From assembly GCA_964030475.1 (NCBI GenBank), contig CAXIPT010000004.1, forward strand, positions 3,456,535 to 3,520,534: DNA of 64,000 bases. The letters run 5' to 3'. This document shows positions 33,997 through 44,812 of the stretch, in pieces (within the stretch, counting starts at the first letter, position 1; every line of letters begins with the position of its first letter). The notes under the pieces were generated by a model. The model ran no database searches, was not told where the DNA came from, and was given only the letters and a program-made list of their open reading frames with translations. The stretch is from Tethya wilhelma (taxonomy: Eukaryota; Porifera; Demospongiae; Tethyida; Tethyidae). Made by a program: the position numbers and the translations under genes.

Positions 33997-34804
33997 CCAG
34001 TCGATGTCTAAATGGCTATACACATTGTATGGTTGAGAGCTAGCTCACAACTATAATCTTCTTTTTTTTTTTTGCAAATAGTATTAAATATTTAAAACTT
34101 AGTAATACTATTATTTTTTTTTTCTGAGAAACTATTCGTAACCATAAATTTTATTCTACTTAAACCATTGGGCATATATAAAATTTACAGATCACGGTGC
34201 AATTAGTGGAAGCACTGGCTACAATTTTTGCATCCTTGAATGCAAATATATAATGACTAGTTATTAAACCGTTATTATAAGAACCCACAAGCAGCAACCC
34301 ATGTCAGCTAACACTCAATTTTAGTACGCATAATGGTTCTTCACTTAGTCTCATTCTAATACTGCAAAACTTGAAAAATCATAAAGAATTCCACATCATG
34401 TTACTTCCAACCTACGTATCCCATAACATGCATGCAAGCTTTCTACAAAACCTAATTGAGACATACTACATACACAATAGCCTATAGTGAAGTGTAGACA
34501 AGTCCTAGCTTGAATCATGATTCATGAAAAGACAGCATATAGTCAAGTTGATCCTTACATGTATATACACCCTAATGTGTTAACTGAAGTCAGTTCAAGT
34601 TAGATCATTGAAGTATGCACACGTATGATTGTATGTCAGTGGATGAGCTATGGTGCTTATCAAGTACAAATAGAGCACTACATCCTTCACACAAATCGTC
34701 ACTTCTCTCACTGACCATATATATCCCCGAAACGCTAACTACAAATGACATCAAACTATACAGCTGTGGCACAAATATGGTATATATGCATGGCGCTTAT
34801 CAAG
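33997..34804. repeat. Duplicated intergenic unit (pair with 32406-33144)
   Basis: A second copy of the upstream unit, with poly-T tracts near 34062-34073 and 34114-34124. No gene. Confidence 0.7.
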
Positions 34805-34813
34805 TATAAATAG
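34805..34813 (+). promoter_or_regulatory. TATA box (TATAAATAG) of the 34896 gene
   Basis: TATAAATAGAGCACTTAATG lies 91 bases before the ATG. Confidence 0.7.
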
Positions 34814-34895
34814 AGCACTTAATGCACTATACACATCTTCACACAAAGTAACTTCTATCACTGACCATAGTTATATCTTTGAAACATTGACTAAA

Positions 34896-35651
34896 ATGGC
34901 TTCAACTGTAGCTGTGGCACAAAACCAAGCAGAATTGTACTTTAAGAATTCTATTGATCTTCAAACAAGAGATGGAATCTGTCTGATCAACAAGACATCA
35001 CTAGTTGAAGGAAGCAGAGTGCTGGATCTTGGATGTGGGACTGGCAATCTAACAGCAGTTCTAGCTGAGAAGATTGGACCAACTGGTCATGTGCTCGGGA
35101 TAGATCCCGATAGAGAGAGAATCAATGTAGCCAAAGACAATATCACAAGCAATACAATCAAGTTTATGAAAGCTGATGGAGAGACATTTCCAGAGGATCA
35201 GTACGATCTAGTCTTCTCCAACTATGTCCTTCACTGGATTGAAGATAAAGAAGCTGTCTTTAAACGTGTATATGAAAACCTTTGTCTGGAGGGAAAGTTT
35301 GCCTTTACTCTATGTCAATCAATGCCACCTCTGTATGCTGAACTTCTACAAACACTCAATCAAGACAGAGTAGAAATGTTCACAAACAGGCTCTTCTTCG
35401 TTTCTTTGGGTGAAATAAAAAAGTTGGCTAATAAATGTGGTTTCTCCATATTATATCAAGAAACAGGAGTGAGTAAACTTCAATTTCAAAGTTTTGATGC
35501 AGCACTGGAGTTTCTCTACGCTTCAGCAACTGGCCATGTTGATCCATCGTCAGCAAACAAGACAAAGCTACATCTGTTGAGGCAGAAATATCATAATGAA
35601 ACAGTTGAGTTTGCAGAGGAGTATTCAAGCTTTGTTTTGATGAAGGCATAG
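34896..35651 (+). CDS. SAM-dependent methyltransferase, group D
   Basis: Intact 251-residue gene (MASTVAVAQNQAELYFKNSI). Motifs are VLDLGCGTGNLTAVLAEKIG, GIDPDRERINVAKD and KADGETFPEDQYDLVFSNYV. From about 35190 to the stop it is almost the same as the 19371 gene, although that gene lies 15.5 kb away, while its promoter is a copy of the 33238 promoter. Confidence 0.92.
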   Translation: MASTVAVAQNQAELYFKNSIDLQTRDGICLINKTSLVEGSRVLDLGCGTGNLTAVLAEKIGPTGHVLGIDPDRERINVAKDNITSNTIKFMKADGETFPEDQYDLVFSNYVLHWIEDKEAVFKRVYENLCLEGKFAFTLCQSMPPLYAELLQTLNQDRVEMFTNRLFFVSLGEIKKLANKCGFSILYQETGVSKLQFQSFDAALEFLYASATGHVDPSSANKTKLHLLRQKYHNETVEFAEEYSSFVLMKA

Positions 35652-35946
35652 CTAAATTTGATCATTGATCACAATTTTTAACAAATTAACTTGTTACCCT
35701 ATAGCATACTCTGAACTATAGACCATGTATCAGTATAGCTGCATAGTCAGTGCATGGTTGCATCAAATATACTCAAACAGTTTTAGTTCACTCTAATTCA
35801 GTTGCCTTTCTTTAATAACAATTAAGTATTATAGGAGTTTAGCTATTATTAGTGTTCATATTCCATATAAACTGATGAATTGCATTGGCTGTATGTAATA
35901 CTAGTACAAGCATGTCATATCAGGACATACATAATAATTCATGAAA

Positions 35947-36702
35947 TCATTTCTTAGTCAGAATGTACTGAGCAATAGGAAGCTTCCATTCAATTAAATG
36001 ATCGGCATACTTCTTTTCAAATTCCTTTAAAGCCACTTTATTAGCAAATGTAGGATCAAACCTTCCGTGAGTAATGGCAAACCAGCTACTAAACAAGCTC
36101 TCGATGGTATAGTAGTAACAAGCATTGTCAATTTGTTTGAAAGTGACATCAAATCCTGTAGCTGGAGCTAGATCATCATACACAGAATCAGGGGTGTGAA
36201 ACCACATACTGTTCACTAATTCTTCTTTTGAGGGGCTCATCAGCTGAGCAAGTTCAGAAGCTACTGGAGGAAGACCGAGAATAGCAACAATGATAAACTT
36301 TCCTCCACTTGGAAGAACTTGTGCAACGCTATTGAAAACAATACTCTTGTTCTCAATCGACCCCATTACATAGTTACAGAAGACAATATCAAAGTCTTTT
36401 TGAGGTAAGTTTTCAGCATCGCTGACAAGAAATGTGACATTAGATTCTGTATTATTTTCTTGTGCTACTCGTACACGAGCCTTATCAGGATCAATTCCAA
36501 GGACCTTGCCTTAGGGGCCAACTCTCTCTGCCAACTTGAGTGTGATATTTCCAGTCCCACAGCCTAAGTCAAGGACACTACAGCCTTCCAAGAAGGTCAC
36601 ATGGTCAAGTATCTTCAGGTAGTCACCCTTGGGGGCTTTCACTATTTCTGAACAAAGTTTGTTATATTCTTCAGCCTCTGCTTTAGATTCCCAATCACTC
36701 AT
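35947..36702 (-). pseudogene. Group B methyltransferase with a single nonsense codon
   Basis: The minus-strand frame from ATG 36702 (MSDWESKAEAEEYNKLCSEI) to the stop at 35947 is 251 codons, the same length as the intact 38577 gene, with only one break: TAA at 36513-36511 where the paralogue has AAA (Lys) in GPKGKV. SAM motif VLDLGCGTGNITLKLAERVG precedes the stop; the rest (SDAENLPQKDFDIVFCNYVM, then GSIENKS) follows in frame. An isolated A-to-T change suggests a very recent loss, an allele, or a base-call error. Confidence 0.85.
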
Positions 36703-36845
36703 GTCATGCTCTTTGGATGTTCATTTATTAGAAATAGCTAGCACATGACATTGTACTTTGTGGATATAAATGTGGGTTTTGAGTTGGTGATAAAATGCAT
36801 GGAATGTGGAAACCACTGACTTAATTACTTCCAGTCTAAACTAAA
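36703..36845. promoter_or_regulatory. Divergent promoter between group B and group C genes
   Basis: Only 143 bases separate the ATGs of the B copy (minus) and the C gene (plus). A TATAAATG box at 36765-36772 points toward the C gene, 81 bases before its ATG. The pair at 39333-39409 has the same geometry. Confidence 0.55.
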
Positions 36846-37634
36846 ATGGCTAAAGCAGACAAAGAACACAGCCCAAAGAGCCAAGCTGATACCTACAATG
36901 ATGTTTCAGTTGACTACCAGGTACAAGAAGGCTTAAAATTGATGGAGTTAGCTGGTGTTGAAGAAGGAAGTAAAGTTCTTGATCTTGGTTGTGGAACTGG
37001 TAGACTTACAGTGGCATTAGCTGAGAGGGTAGGACCAAAGGGTCATGTTGTAGGTATAGACCCTGACAAAGATAGACTCAAGACAGCCAGAGAGAAGAAC
37101 TCTAGACCAAATACCACTTATGTTGAAGCAAATGGAGAAACATTTCCAGAAGGGCCTTACAATCTTGTGTTCTCAAACTACGTTCTTCACTGGATTGAAG
37201 ATAAAGAACCAGTTTTTAACAGAGTCAGTGAAAATCTCTGTCCGGGTGGAAAATTTACCTTCATAATTGATATGGACCACGCTCCTTTGATTCTAGAAGC
37301 ATTGGGGATATTCATTCCAAATGAAGATGATCGATACAAACTGCTAGACAGTACTTTGTTTCATTTACCTCTAGAGAAAGTGGAAGAAATGTCAGCAAGG
37401 CATGGCTTTGTAGAGACTTACAAGCAACTAGGCAAGGATCACTTTTGCTTTCCTGACGTGGAAACCTTTCTCCAGTTTCTTTATGGTTCATCAGGAGGAG
37501 TACTAGACCCAGATAAGGCTGACGAAGAAATTTTGAAACAATTTAAGGACAAGTACACAAATAAAACAGTCGAAGTCTCCTCTACTATAGCATACTTTGT
37601 ACTCACAAAGTCTGAATTCAAAAGTAGTATATGA
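36846..37634 (+). CDS. SAM-dependent methyltransferase, group C
   Basis: Intact 262-residue gene. The N-terminus (SPKSQADTYNDVSVDYQVQE) differs from D genes. Motif I is VLDLGCGTGRLTVALAERVG (Arg for Asn after GTG), then GIDPDKDRLKTAREKN, EANGETFPEGPYNLVFSNYV and LHWIEDKEPVFNRV. The C-terminal cap has its own signature (FIIDMDHAPLILEAL ... KDHFCFPDVETFLQFLYGSS). It is the only intact group C gene in the window. Confidence 0.92.
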   Translation: MAKADKEHSPKSQADTYNDVSVDYQVQEGLKLMELAGVEEGSKVLDLGCGTGRLTVALAERVGPKGHVVGIDPDKDRLKTAREKNSRPNTTYVEANGETFPEGPYNLVFSNYVLHWIEDKEPVFNRVSENLCPGGKFTFIIDMDHAPLILEALGIFIPNEDDRYKLLDSTLFHLPLEKVEEMSARHGFVETYKQLGKDHFCFPDVETFLQFLYGSSGGVLDPDKADEEILKQFKDKYTNKTVEVSSTIAYFVLTKSEFKSSI

Positions 37635-38576
37635 ATAATGACCATATGCAGTTACAGGCCATGATCATTGTATAGTGGCCCACCAGTAAAACTGCTTCAC
37701 GTCCTACAATACCAAAAATATGAGGGGCACTCATGAGCTTACATCATATATTAATATTGGTGGTTTTCCCATTTTTACTGTATAAGTTATTATATTTATA
37801 GGCATGCATGAATGTGTAATTGTATGTGTCAAAATATTGATTTAGTTTTGCGATTCATCTGCTGACTGGCTTAATGATGCACTCCCAAATATAATGCAAG
37901 CCGTTTAATTCTATGATTAGATATGGTAGTAACCTGAAATGTACAACCATGTCTCATTACTATAGCCATACATACCTAGACAAATTGCAATTGATGGACA
38001 AGTTACCCCAGCATCTGCATCATGATTATTTTTATTAATATATCCATGTTAAACTGATACAACACAGTACATGCTATACTTAAATAACTCCTAAAAGGAG
38101 CTCTAGGTGGAGGGAGGGGGGAGGCTAAGCAAGGCAGAAATACAACATAGATGGCAGGGAACACTAGACTCTAGGGATGTATATCCATGCCAGAGCATGA
38201 AAGGAGTTTGGGATTGCAACACAGTGTGACTTGATCAACACAAGCAATCTATCATATCATAATACAAAAAAAAATTCAAGCTCACTCAACAATCACCCAC
38301 ACAATGATGTCAATTAAGAGGAAATTTGATAAGATGGAATGAATAACCACCAACTTCCTATTCAATGGTGATCAGTCTTTGGATGAACATATAATAAATT
38401 TAATGTCTAATAAAATAGCTAACAGGAAAACACTGTAAATTAAGGACTACAATTTCAGCAAATAACACTTAAAATTTATCATGAAATTAAACGTATACGG
38501 CCATTATTGTGGAATAAAAATATAAGCAACAACAACAAAAAAAGAGCATACTTTGTCTACATAAAGTATTATTGAA
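37635..38576. other. Non-coding spacer
   Basis: Bases 38090-38530 weakly resemble 43130-43440 (shared GGCTAAGCAAG, CTTGATCAACA and CACTCACC-type blocks). A G-rich run lies at 38110-38126. No gene. Confidence 0.45.
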
Positions 38577-39332
38577 TTATTTCTTAGTCAGAATGTACTG
38601 AACAATAGGAAGCTTCCATTCAATCAACTGATCTGCATACTTGCTCTTACACTCTTCCAAGGCCACTTTATCAGCAAATGCAAGATCAAACCTTCCATGA
38701 GTAATGGCAAACCAGCTACTAAACAAGCTATCAGTGGTATAGTAGTAACAAGCATTCTCAATTTGCTTAAAGGTGATGTCAAATCCTGTAGCTAGGGCTA
38801 GATCATCGTACACAGAATCAGGGGTATGAAACCACATACTGTTCACTAATTCTTCTTTTGAGGGACTCATCAGCTGAGCAAGCTCAAAAGCAACTTCAGG
38901 GTGACCAAGAATAGCAACAATGATAAACCTTCCTCCACTTGGAAGAACTTTTGCAACGCTATCAAAAACAAAACTCTTGTTCTCAATCGACCCCATTACA
39001 TAGTTGCAGAAGACAATATCAAAGTTTTTTTGAGGTAAGTTTTCAGCATCACTGACAAGAAATGTGACATTAGATTCTGTATTATTTTCTTGTGCTACTT
39101 GTACACGAGCCTTATCAGGATCAATTCCAATGACCTTGCCTTTGGGACCAACTCTTTCTGCCAACTTGAGTGTAATATTGCCAGTCCCACAGCCTAAGTC
39201 AAGGACACTACAGCCTTCCAAGAAGGTTACATGGTCAAGTATCTTCAGGTAGTCACCATCGGGGTCTTTCACTATTTCTGAGCAAAGTTTGTTATATTCT
39301 TCAGCCTCTGCTTTAGATTCCCACTCACTCAT
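38577..39332 (-). CDS. SAM-dependent methyltransferase, group B
   Basis: Intact 251-residue gene on the minus strand (MSEWESKAEAEEYNKLCSEI). Motif I is VLDLGCGTGNITLKLAERVG, then GIDPDKARVQVAQENN and SDAENLPQKNFDIVFCNYVM. It lacks the YVLHW motif of groups C/D, having NYVMGSIENKS instead, so its acceptor pocket probably differs. It ends VQYILTKK like group A. It is the only intact group B gene in the window. Confidence 0.92.
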   Translation of the reverse strand: MSEWESKAEAEEYNKLCSEIVKDPDGDYLKILDHVTFLEGCSVLDLGCGTGNITLKLAERVGPKGKVIGIDPDKARVQVAQENNTESNVTFLVSDAENLPQKNFDIVFCNYVMGSIENKSFVFDSVAKVLPSGGRFIIVAILGHPEVAFELAQLMSPSKEELVNSMWFHTPDSVYDDLALATGFDITFKQIENACYYYTTDSLFSSWFAITHGRFDLAFADKVALEECKSKYADQLIEWKLPIVQYILTKK

Positions 39333-39409
39333 CTATGTTGTTTGGATGTTCATTTATTAGAGTTTGCACATGAACTTCATGGACTTTATTACTTCCTGTC
39401 CAAACAAAA
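39333..39409. promoter_or_regulatory. Divergent B/C promoter, shortened
   Basis: 77 bases lie between the ATG of the intact B gene (minus) and the ATG of a dead C copy (plus). It retains the start-proximal blocks of 36703-36845 (TTGGATGTTCATTTATTAGA and GGACTTTATTACTTCC-type sequence) but lacks the TATAAATG segment. Confidence 0.5.
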
Positions 39410-39635
39410 ATGACTACAGCAGTCAAAGAACACACCCCAAAGAGCCAAGCTGATACCTACAATCCGGATATCAGTTTTTAACAGAGTCAGTGAAAATCTC
39501 TGCCAGGGTGGAAAATTTACCTTCATTACTAGTATGGACTACGATCCTTTGATTCTAGAAGCATTTACTTACATAGGGCATTCATTGCAAGTGAAACTGC
39601 ATGAGTATTACAAACTTTAGACAGTTCTTTGCATA
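39410..39635 (+). pseudogene. Group C methyltransferase, internally deleted
   Basis: It starts KEHTPKSQADTYN, then jumps from codon 21 to FNRVSENLCQGGKFTF-equivalent DNA in another frame, and decays after the LILEAF region. About 100 codons, including all SAM motifs, are deleted. Confidence 0.75.
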
Positions 39636-40284
39636 ATCCCAGTGCAACAACTGACAATGCACGTATGTATAAATGTGAGAAATACTTGACATGACATGTA
39701 CATGCATGGAGCGAGTACAATGATTCCCATTATCAATTGATCATATCTTGTCTTGCAGGCTTAAACTTAACCACCATTGAATTCTACTGGTGATTTGTTA
39801 ATAATTTTAAAAAATTTCAAGCAGCATTATTAGATCTTTGCTAGAATGTATCGTACCACTGGTAACTTCCATGCACCAGCAATATTTGTTATAATTTAAT
39901 TTAATTCAAGTTAGTATAGGGTGCTATAGTATGGATACCTCAACATGCATGAAGGACCACAATCTTACTATAATTTCATACATGTTTCCATTATCGCAGT
40001 ACAACCACTAACCATGCATGCATGTATATATAAATGTGCAATACTTGATAAGGCATGTACAGAAAAAAGTTCCCATTATCAATTGATCATATCTTGTAAA
40101 CATGTAAAACTGTCACATATTATTAACTATTATAATATAAAAAAAAATTATTTCTGATGTACATCTACTAGGTGACACACAAACACTTGCAGGCTTAAAG
40201 TTAACCACAACTGAATGAATTATAATAGTGAACTACTGATTTGTTAATAATTCTAAGAAATTTCAAGCATGCAAAGTAGCATTA
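39636..40284. other. Non-coding with a group A 3'-end relic
   Basis: Bases 39720-39875 duplicate 40075-40330 (shared CCCATTATCAATTGATCATA and CTTGCAGGCTTAAA). At 39838-39875 this includes the minus-strand codons for the tail of a group A gene (equivalent of WKLPVVRYIL), i.e. the 3' end of a lost copy. No other gene. Confidence 0.55.
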
Positions 40285-41073
40285 TTAGATCTTCGTTAGA
40301 ATGTATCGTACCACTGGTATCTTCCACTCCGATTTCTTTCCCTTGTACTTTTGCCTAAACTTCTCCAATCCTTCCTTGTCCACTCTTTCTGGATCAAATA
40401 GTCCAGTAGTAATACCTTCCAATGACTGAATGACTGTCTCAGAATCAGGATATTCACGAACATCAACATCCACTTCTTTCAAATTAGTTGTAAAGCCATT
40501 ATCTACGGCAAGCTGATTGTATTTCTCAATGGTACAAAAAGAAAACAGCTCATTGATTTTCTTCTTCTCGTGTGGTTTCACAAGCTCTATCAATTCTTGT
40601 GCAAGAGAAGTTTTTTGTAGTATAGCAACAATTGCAAATTGTCCTCCAGGTTTTAGATTGGTTTGGGCTTGTTTAAACAATGTTTCCTTGTCTTTAACCA
40701 TGTGTGTGACATAATGGCAAAAGATAAGATCATACTGGTCTTCAGGAAACGAAGTTGAGTCTCCCTCAGCAAAAGTGAGATTAGGGAACTTGTAGTTTCG
40801 TCTTGCTAATTCAATTCTTTCTTTGTCTGGGTCCACGCCAATCACTTGGCTCTTTGAGCCAACCATTTTTGCTAAAACAAAGGTTAAGTTCCCTGTTCCA
40901 CATCCCAGGTCAAGAACTTTTAAGCTGCTTGTTTCTTCAGAGATTGTAATCTGTCTTAGTAGTTTGTGATCATCTCTTGTCAAACAGTTGCGAGTAGCAA
41001 CAAAATCTTCGTGACTCCGAATAATTCCGCTTGATTCATGATTTAGTTTGTGAATCCCTACTTTTACAATCAT
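40285..41073 (-). CDS. SAM-dependent methyltransferase, group A, with altered N-terminus
   Basis: Minus-strand frame of 262 codons. Motif I is VLDLGCGTGNLTFVLAKMVG, then GVDPDKERIELARRN and FPEDQYDLIFCHYVTHMVKD. The C-terminus VVRYILTKI matches 1717. The N-terminal start is unusual: the ancestral start MNQAELF is still present at 41039 but in a different frame, and the conserved part (DFVATRN) is now reached only through an upstream ATG at 41073 that adds the unrelated leader MIVKVGIHKLNHESSGIIRS. Either the frameshift is tolerated through this new start or the gene is on its way out. Catalytic motifs are unaffected. Confidence 0.78.
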   Translation of the reverse strand: MIVKVGIHKLNHESSGIIRSHEDFVATRNCLTRDDHKLLRQITISEETSSLKVLDLGCGTGNLTFVLAKMVGSKSQVIGVDPDKERIELARRNYKFPNLTFAEGDSTSFPEDQYDLIFCHYVTHMVKDKETLFKQAQTNLKPGGQFAIVAILQKTSLAQELIELVKPHEKKKINELFSFCTIEKYNQLAVDNGFTTNLKEVDVDVREYPDSETVIQSLEGITTGLFDPERVDKEGLEKFRQKYKGKKSEWKIPVVRYILTKI

Positions 41074-41374
41074 GTGATGTCATACACGAAAGACAACTTC
41101 TGAAGTTGCTAAGTATCAAACATGACCAGAAACCTTATAACTTTAAGTGGTCTTACCTCAGCTTCAAACTGCCTGCATCTTGTACAAGTGCATAGATAAT
41201 ACTATATCTAAATTTTTTTTTTTTTAATACAAGTGAACATTTACAACGGTAGACAGTTAGACAGCTGAAAGCTAATATGTGACACTACCTACTACACAAA
41301 GATTACTTACAACAAGAGTGTACTATAAAAAATAACTACAGCATAAAAACAGTCATGGTCCACAATATTAAAAG

Positions 41375-41667
41375 TGATGTGACTAGAAATGTGACATTAT
41401 ATATATAGATTCTGTATTATTTTCTTGTGCTACTTGTACACGAGCCTTATCAGGATCGATTCCAACAACCTTGCCTTTCGGACCAACTCTTTCTGCCAAC
41501 TTGAGTGTGATATTGCCAGTCCCACAGCCTAAGTCAAGGACACTACAGCCTTCCAGGAAGGTTACATGGTCCAAAATCTTCAGGTAGTCACCCTTGGGGT
41601 CTTTCACTATTTCTGAGCAAAGTTTGTCATATTCTTCAGCCTCTGCTTTAAATTCCCATTCAGTCAT
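41375..41667 (-). pseudogene. Group B methyltransferase, 3'-truncated
   Basis: The first 89 codons are intact (MTEWEFKAEAEEYDKLCSEI, VLDLGCGTGNITLKLAERVG, GIDPDKARVQVAQENNTES). A small TATATATA insertion then shifts the frame, and the homology ends within the next 25 bases. The region downstream (41074-41374) holds no further part of the gene. Confidence 0.85.
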
Positions 41668-41857
41668 GTTAGCTGAATGCTCTCTTCATAAGCTTGTTCA
41701 GAAATTGCTATTTGAACAGTATCATTGCACTGTGCTTCCTGTATAATGCTCATTGTAGTTTGACATGCAAGGTACTTGAGAAAAATTGTAAAGCAAAACC
41801 ACAAACTTCCTGCCAATGCTCTGGAACATATACATCTGTTTTTTTATTGGGAAAAAT

Positions 41858-42120
41858 TGTGGGATGTTTCTTCAATCCAAGAAGCATTTCCATATACATA
41901 GGGTATTCATTGCAAGTGAGGCTGCATGAGTGATACAAACATTTAGACAGTATATCTTGTTAATTTGCCATTACAGAAACTGGAAGAAATGCATGGCAGC
42001 AAAAACAGATTTGTACAAATTAAACAATATGCATAGGTATGCAAGTCTTTTCCTGACATGGAACCTTTCTTTAATATCTTCACCAAGCAAAGTACTCGAC
42101 CATGATGTAAAGGAACGACA
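41858..42120 (+). pseudogene. Group C methyltransferase C-terminal relic
   Basis: DNA pieces equivalent to IQEAF, GIFIASEAE, KLLDS, LEEM and FPDVETF occur in order with stops and frame changes. Head-to-head placement with the B copy at 41667 repeats the B/C pairing seen at 36702/36846. Confidence 0.6.
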
Positions 42121-42325
42121 TTAAATTTTATATTCTCATACGTTAAGTATTGTCATGGACAACTTGAAAGGATATAATAATATTATGTACTATGCAAAGC
42201 GAGATAAACACCACAATTAACGGATTGGAAATAAACTCATGATAACTACGTTTAAGGCCACTATGATTCAAAGAACACCATAAATGTAGAAAACGCCAAT
42301 CAGACATATATCTATACAATTGTAT

Positions 42326-43021
42326 TGACTACCAGGTGGCATTGCAAGAAGGCTTAAACTTGATGCAGTATTCTTGATCTTGTTTGTGAAACTGGAAACC
42401 AACAGCTACATTTTAAGAGAGAGGGTATGATTAAAGCTATAGGGTCATATTGTAGATTAGCCAGAGAGGGGGTCAAGACAGTCAGAGAGAAAAACTCTGG
42501 ACTTATGTTGAAGCAAATGGAGAAACATTTCCAGAAGGACCTTACAACCTTGTATTCTCTAACTACGTTCTTCACTGGATTGAAGATAAAAAACAGCTTT
42601 TACAAGAGTCAGTGAAAATCTCTGTCCGGATGGAAAGTTTACCTTCATAATTGATATGGACCACGCTCCTTTGATTCTAGAAGCATTGGAGATATTCATT
42701 CCAAATGAAGATGATCGATACAAACTGCTAGACAATACTTTGTTTCATTTACTTCTAGTGAAACTGGAAGAAATGTCAGCAAGGCATGGCTTTGTATATA
42801 GAGACTTACAAGCAACTAGGCAAGGATTAACTTTGCTTTGCTGACGTGGAAACCTTTCTCCAGTTTCTTTATAGTTTATCAGGAGGAGTACTAGACCAAG
42901 ATAAGTCTGACGAAGAAATCTTGAAACAATTTTAGGACAAGTACACAAATAGAACAGTCAAAGTCTCCTCTACTATAGCATACTTTGTACTCACAAAGTC
43001 TCAATTCAGAAGTAGCATATG
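42326..43021 (+). pseudogene. Group C methyltransferase, multiply mutated
   Basis: It is recognisable from VDYQVALQEGLNLM to the tail TIAYFVLTKSQF. The SAM motif is destroyed (ILDLVCETGNQ-like). There are several small deletions, and TAG/TAA codons interrupt YGSSGG and KQFKDKY. Nearest to the 36846 gene (shared IFIPNEDDRYKLLD). Confidence 0.85.
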
Positions 43022-43482
43022 ATTTATAACCAGTGTTAAAATTTTATAAATTTGAACTACTGGAGCTGAGACAGCACAGTGCAATATAGTATCCGTTACA
43101 AAAATCTAAACAGTAACACTAGAATAAATATAGAGGCAAAACTGAAAATAAAATAGGCTAAGCAAGACAAACTTGAAACAAAAAAAGGCAGGAAAAACTT
43201 AACAAACACCACAACAACAGACAGCAATCATGACTATTAGACTCTACATATGTACTATACTCAAGCAAGGCACAGCTCTAAGACTGCAACCACTTGATCA
43301 ACATAAGCAAACTATAAAATAAAACAGCTCAGTGATACTCAACACTCACCCATACAATGCAGCCATTTGCTACAATAATATTAAATGGAATGTGTAATTA
43401 CTATATATTGCAAGGGGAATTTGGAAATTTATGTGTAAGGTGACCTTTGCATGAATGAACATGTGATCAAAAGTGTAGAAAA
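43022..43482. other. Non-coding spacer
   Basis: A-rich sequence, partly similar to 38090-38530. No gene. Confidence 0.4.
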
Positions 43483-44259
43483 ATGGCTACAGCAGACAAA
43501 GAAGACAGTTTAAAAAGCCAAGCTGATACCTACAATGATATTTCCGTTGACTACCAGGTACAAGAAGGCTTAAAATTGATGGAGTTAGCTGGTGTTGAAG
43601 AAGGAAGTAAAGTTCTTGATCTTGGTTGTGGAACTGGTAGACTTACAGTGGCATTAGCTGAGAGGGTAGGACCAAAGGGTCATGTTGTAGGTATAGATCC
43701 AGACAGAGAGAGGATCAAGACAGCCAGAGAGAAAAATTCTAGACCAAATATCACTTATGTTGAAGCAAATGGAGAAACATTTCCAGAAGGGCGTTACAAT
43801 CTTGTGTTCTCTAACTACGTCCTTCACTGGATTGAAGATAAAGAACCAGTTTTTAACAGAGTCAGTGAAAATCTTTGTTTGGGTGGAAAATTTGCCTTCA
43901 TAATTAATATAGATCACGCTCCTTTGGTTCAAGAAGCATTTAGGATATTCAGTGCAAGTGAAGCTGAGGGATACAAACTGCTAGACAGTACTCTGTTTCC
44001 CTTACCTCTAGAGAAATTGGAAGATATAATGGCAAGAAATGGCTTCGTAGAGACTTACAAGCAAATAGGCAAGGATCACTTTTGTTTTCCTGATCTAGAA
44101 GCCTTTATCACGTTTCTATATGGTGCATCATAGTCAGGAGGAGTACTAGACCCAGATAAGGCTGACGAAGAAATTTTTAAACAATTTAAGGACAAGTACT
44201 CAAACGAAACACCTGAAATCTCCAAAACTATAGCAAAAATGGTACTCACGAAGTTTTAA
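43483..44259 (+). pseudogene. Group C methyltransferase with an in-frame TAG
   Basis: ATG 43483 opens a complete group C frame (SLKSQADTYNDISVDYQVQE, VLDLGCGTGRLTVALAERVG, GIDPDRERIKTAREKN, FSNYVLHWIEDKEPVFNRV). At 44131-44133 a TAG falls in FLYGAS[TAG]SGGVLDPDKAD. It came with a 6-base insertion relative to paralogues (GCATCATAGTCAGG for TCATCAGG). The frame then continues undamaged to TAA 44257-44259. The truncated 216-residue product would keep the entire SAM domain and lose 42 residues, so some activity is conceivable. Confidence 0.82.
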
Positions 44260-44812
44260 TTTAAAGGTGGCAAGTAGCATACAGATTCAGAGTTGTAAAT
44301 ATGCAAATATTTACTGTAACTGGCACTGATTATAGGTAATGAACTTTTTTGTCTGCATTTAATTTATGTTGTGACATAATACAATAATTTTGTGATTATG
44401 CCGATTGCCACAATGAGTGACTAATTTAGTGTTCTTTCTATTAAAATTCTACAAGATAACTAACTGAGTACAATATCATAATTTTGTTATGTACACATAT
44501 ACATTTCACAGCCCCATTTGTTTTGCATATTAGGTTCAATCAGTAGGAAACAATTAAGAGATATCAGCAAAAACTTTAAAATAGAAGTGTCTTCCAACAC
44601 TTTTATGCTTATTGCAAAACTTGAGAGCAAAACAATTCAAACAGTTACTGTATACAATCACTGACACAGCTACAATTATGATTTTTAATGCCTTTCATGA
44701 CATATTTCACACACCCTAATGAACACTTTGCTTCCTGTGTTATTGAACCACATCCTGCAAGTAAAGGTATTCATTAGTGAACTTTTAAGGTTGAACTTAC
44801 AAATTGAGCACA
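44260..44812. other. Duplicated spacer (pair with 45466-46050)
   Basis: Both spacers run from the group C stop to a CACATCCTG and ACAAATTGAGCACATG block. No gene. Confidence 0.6.
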
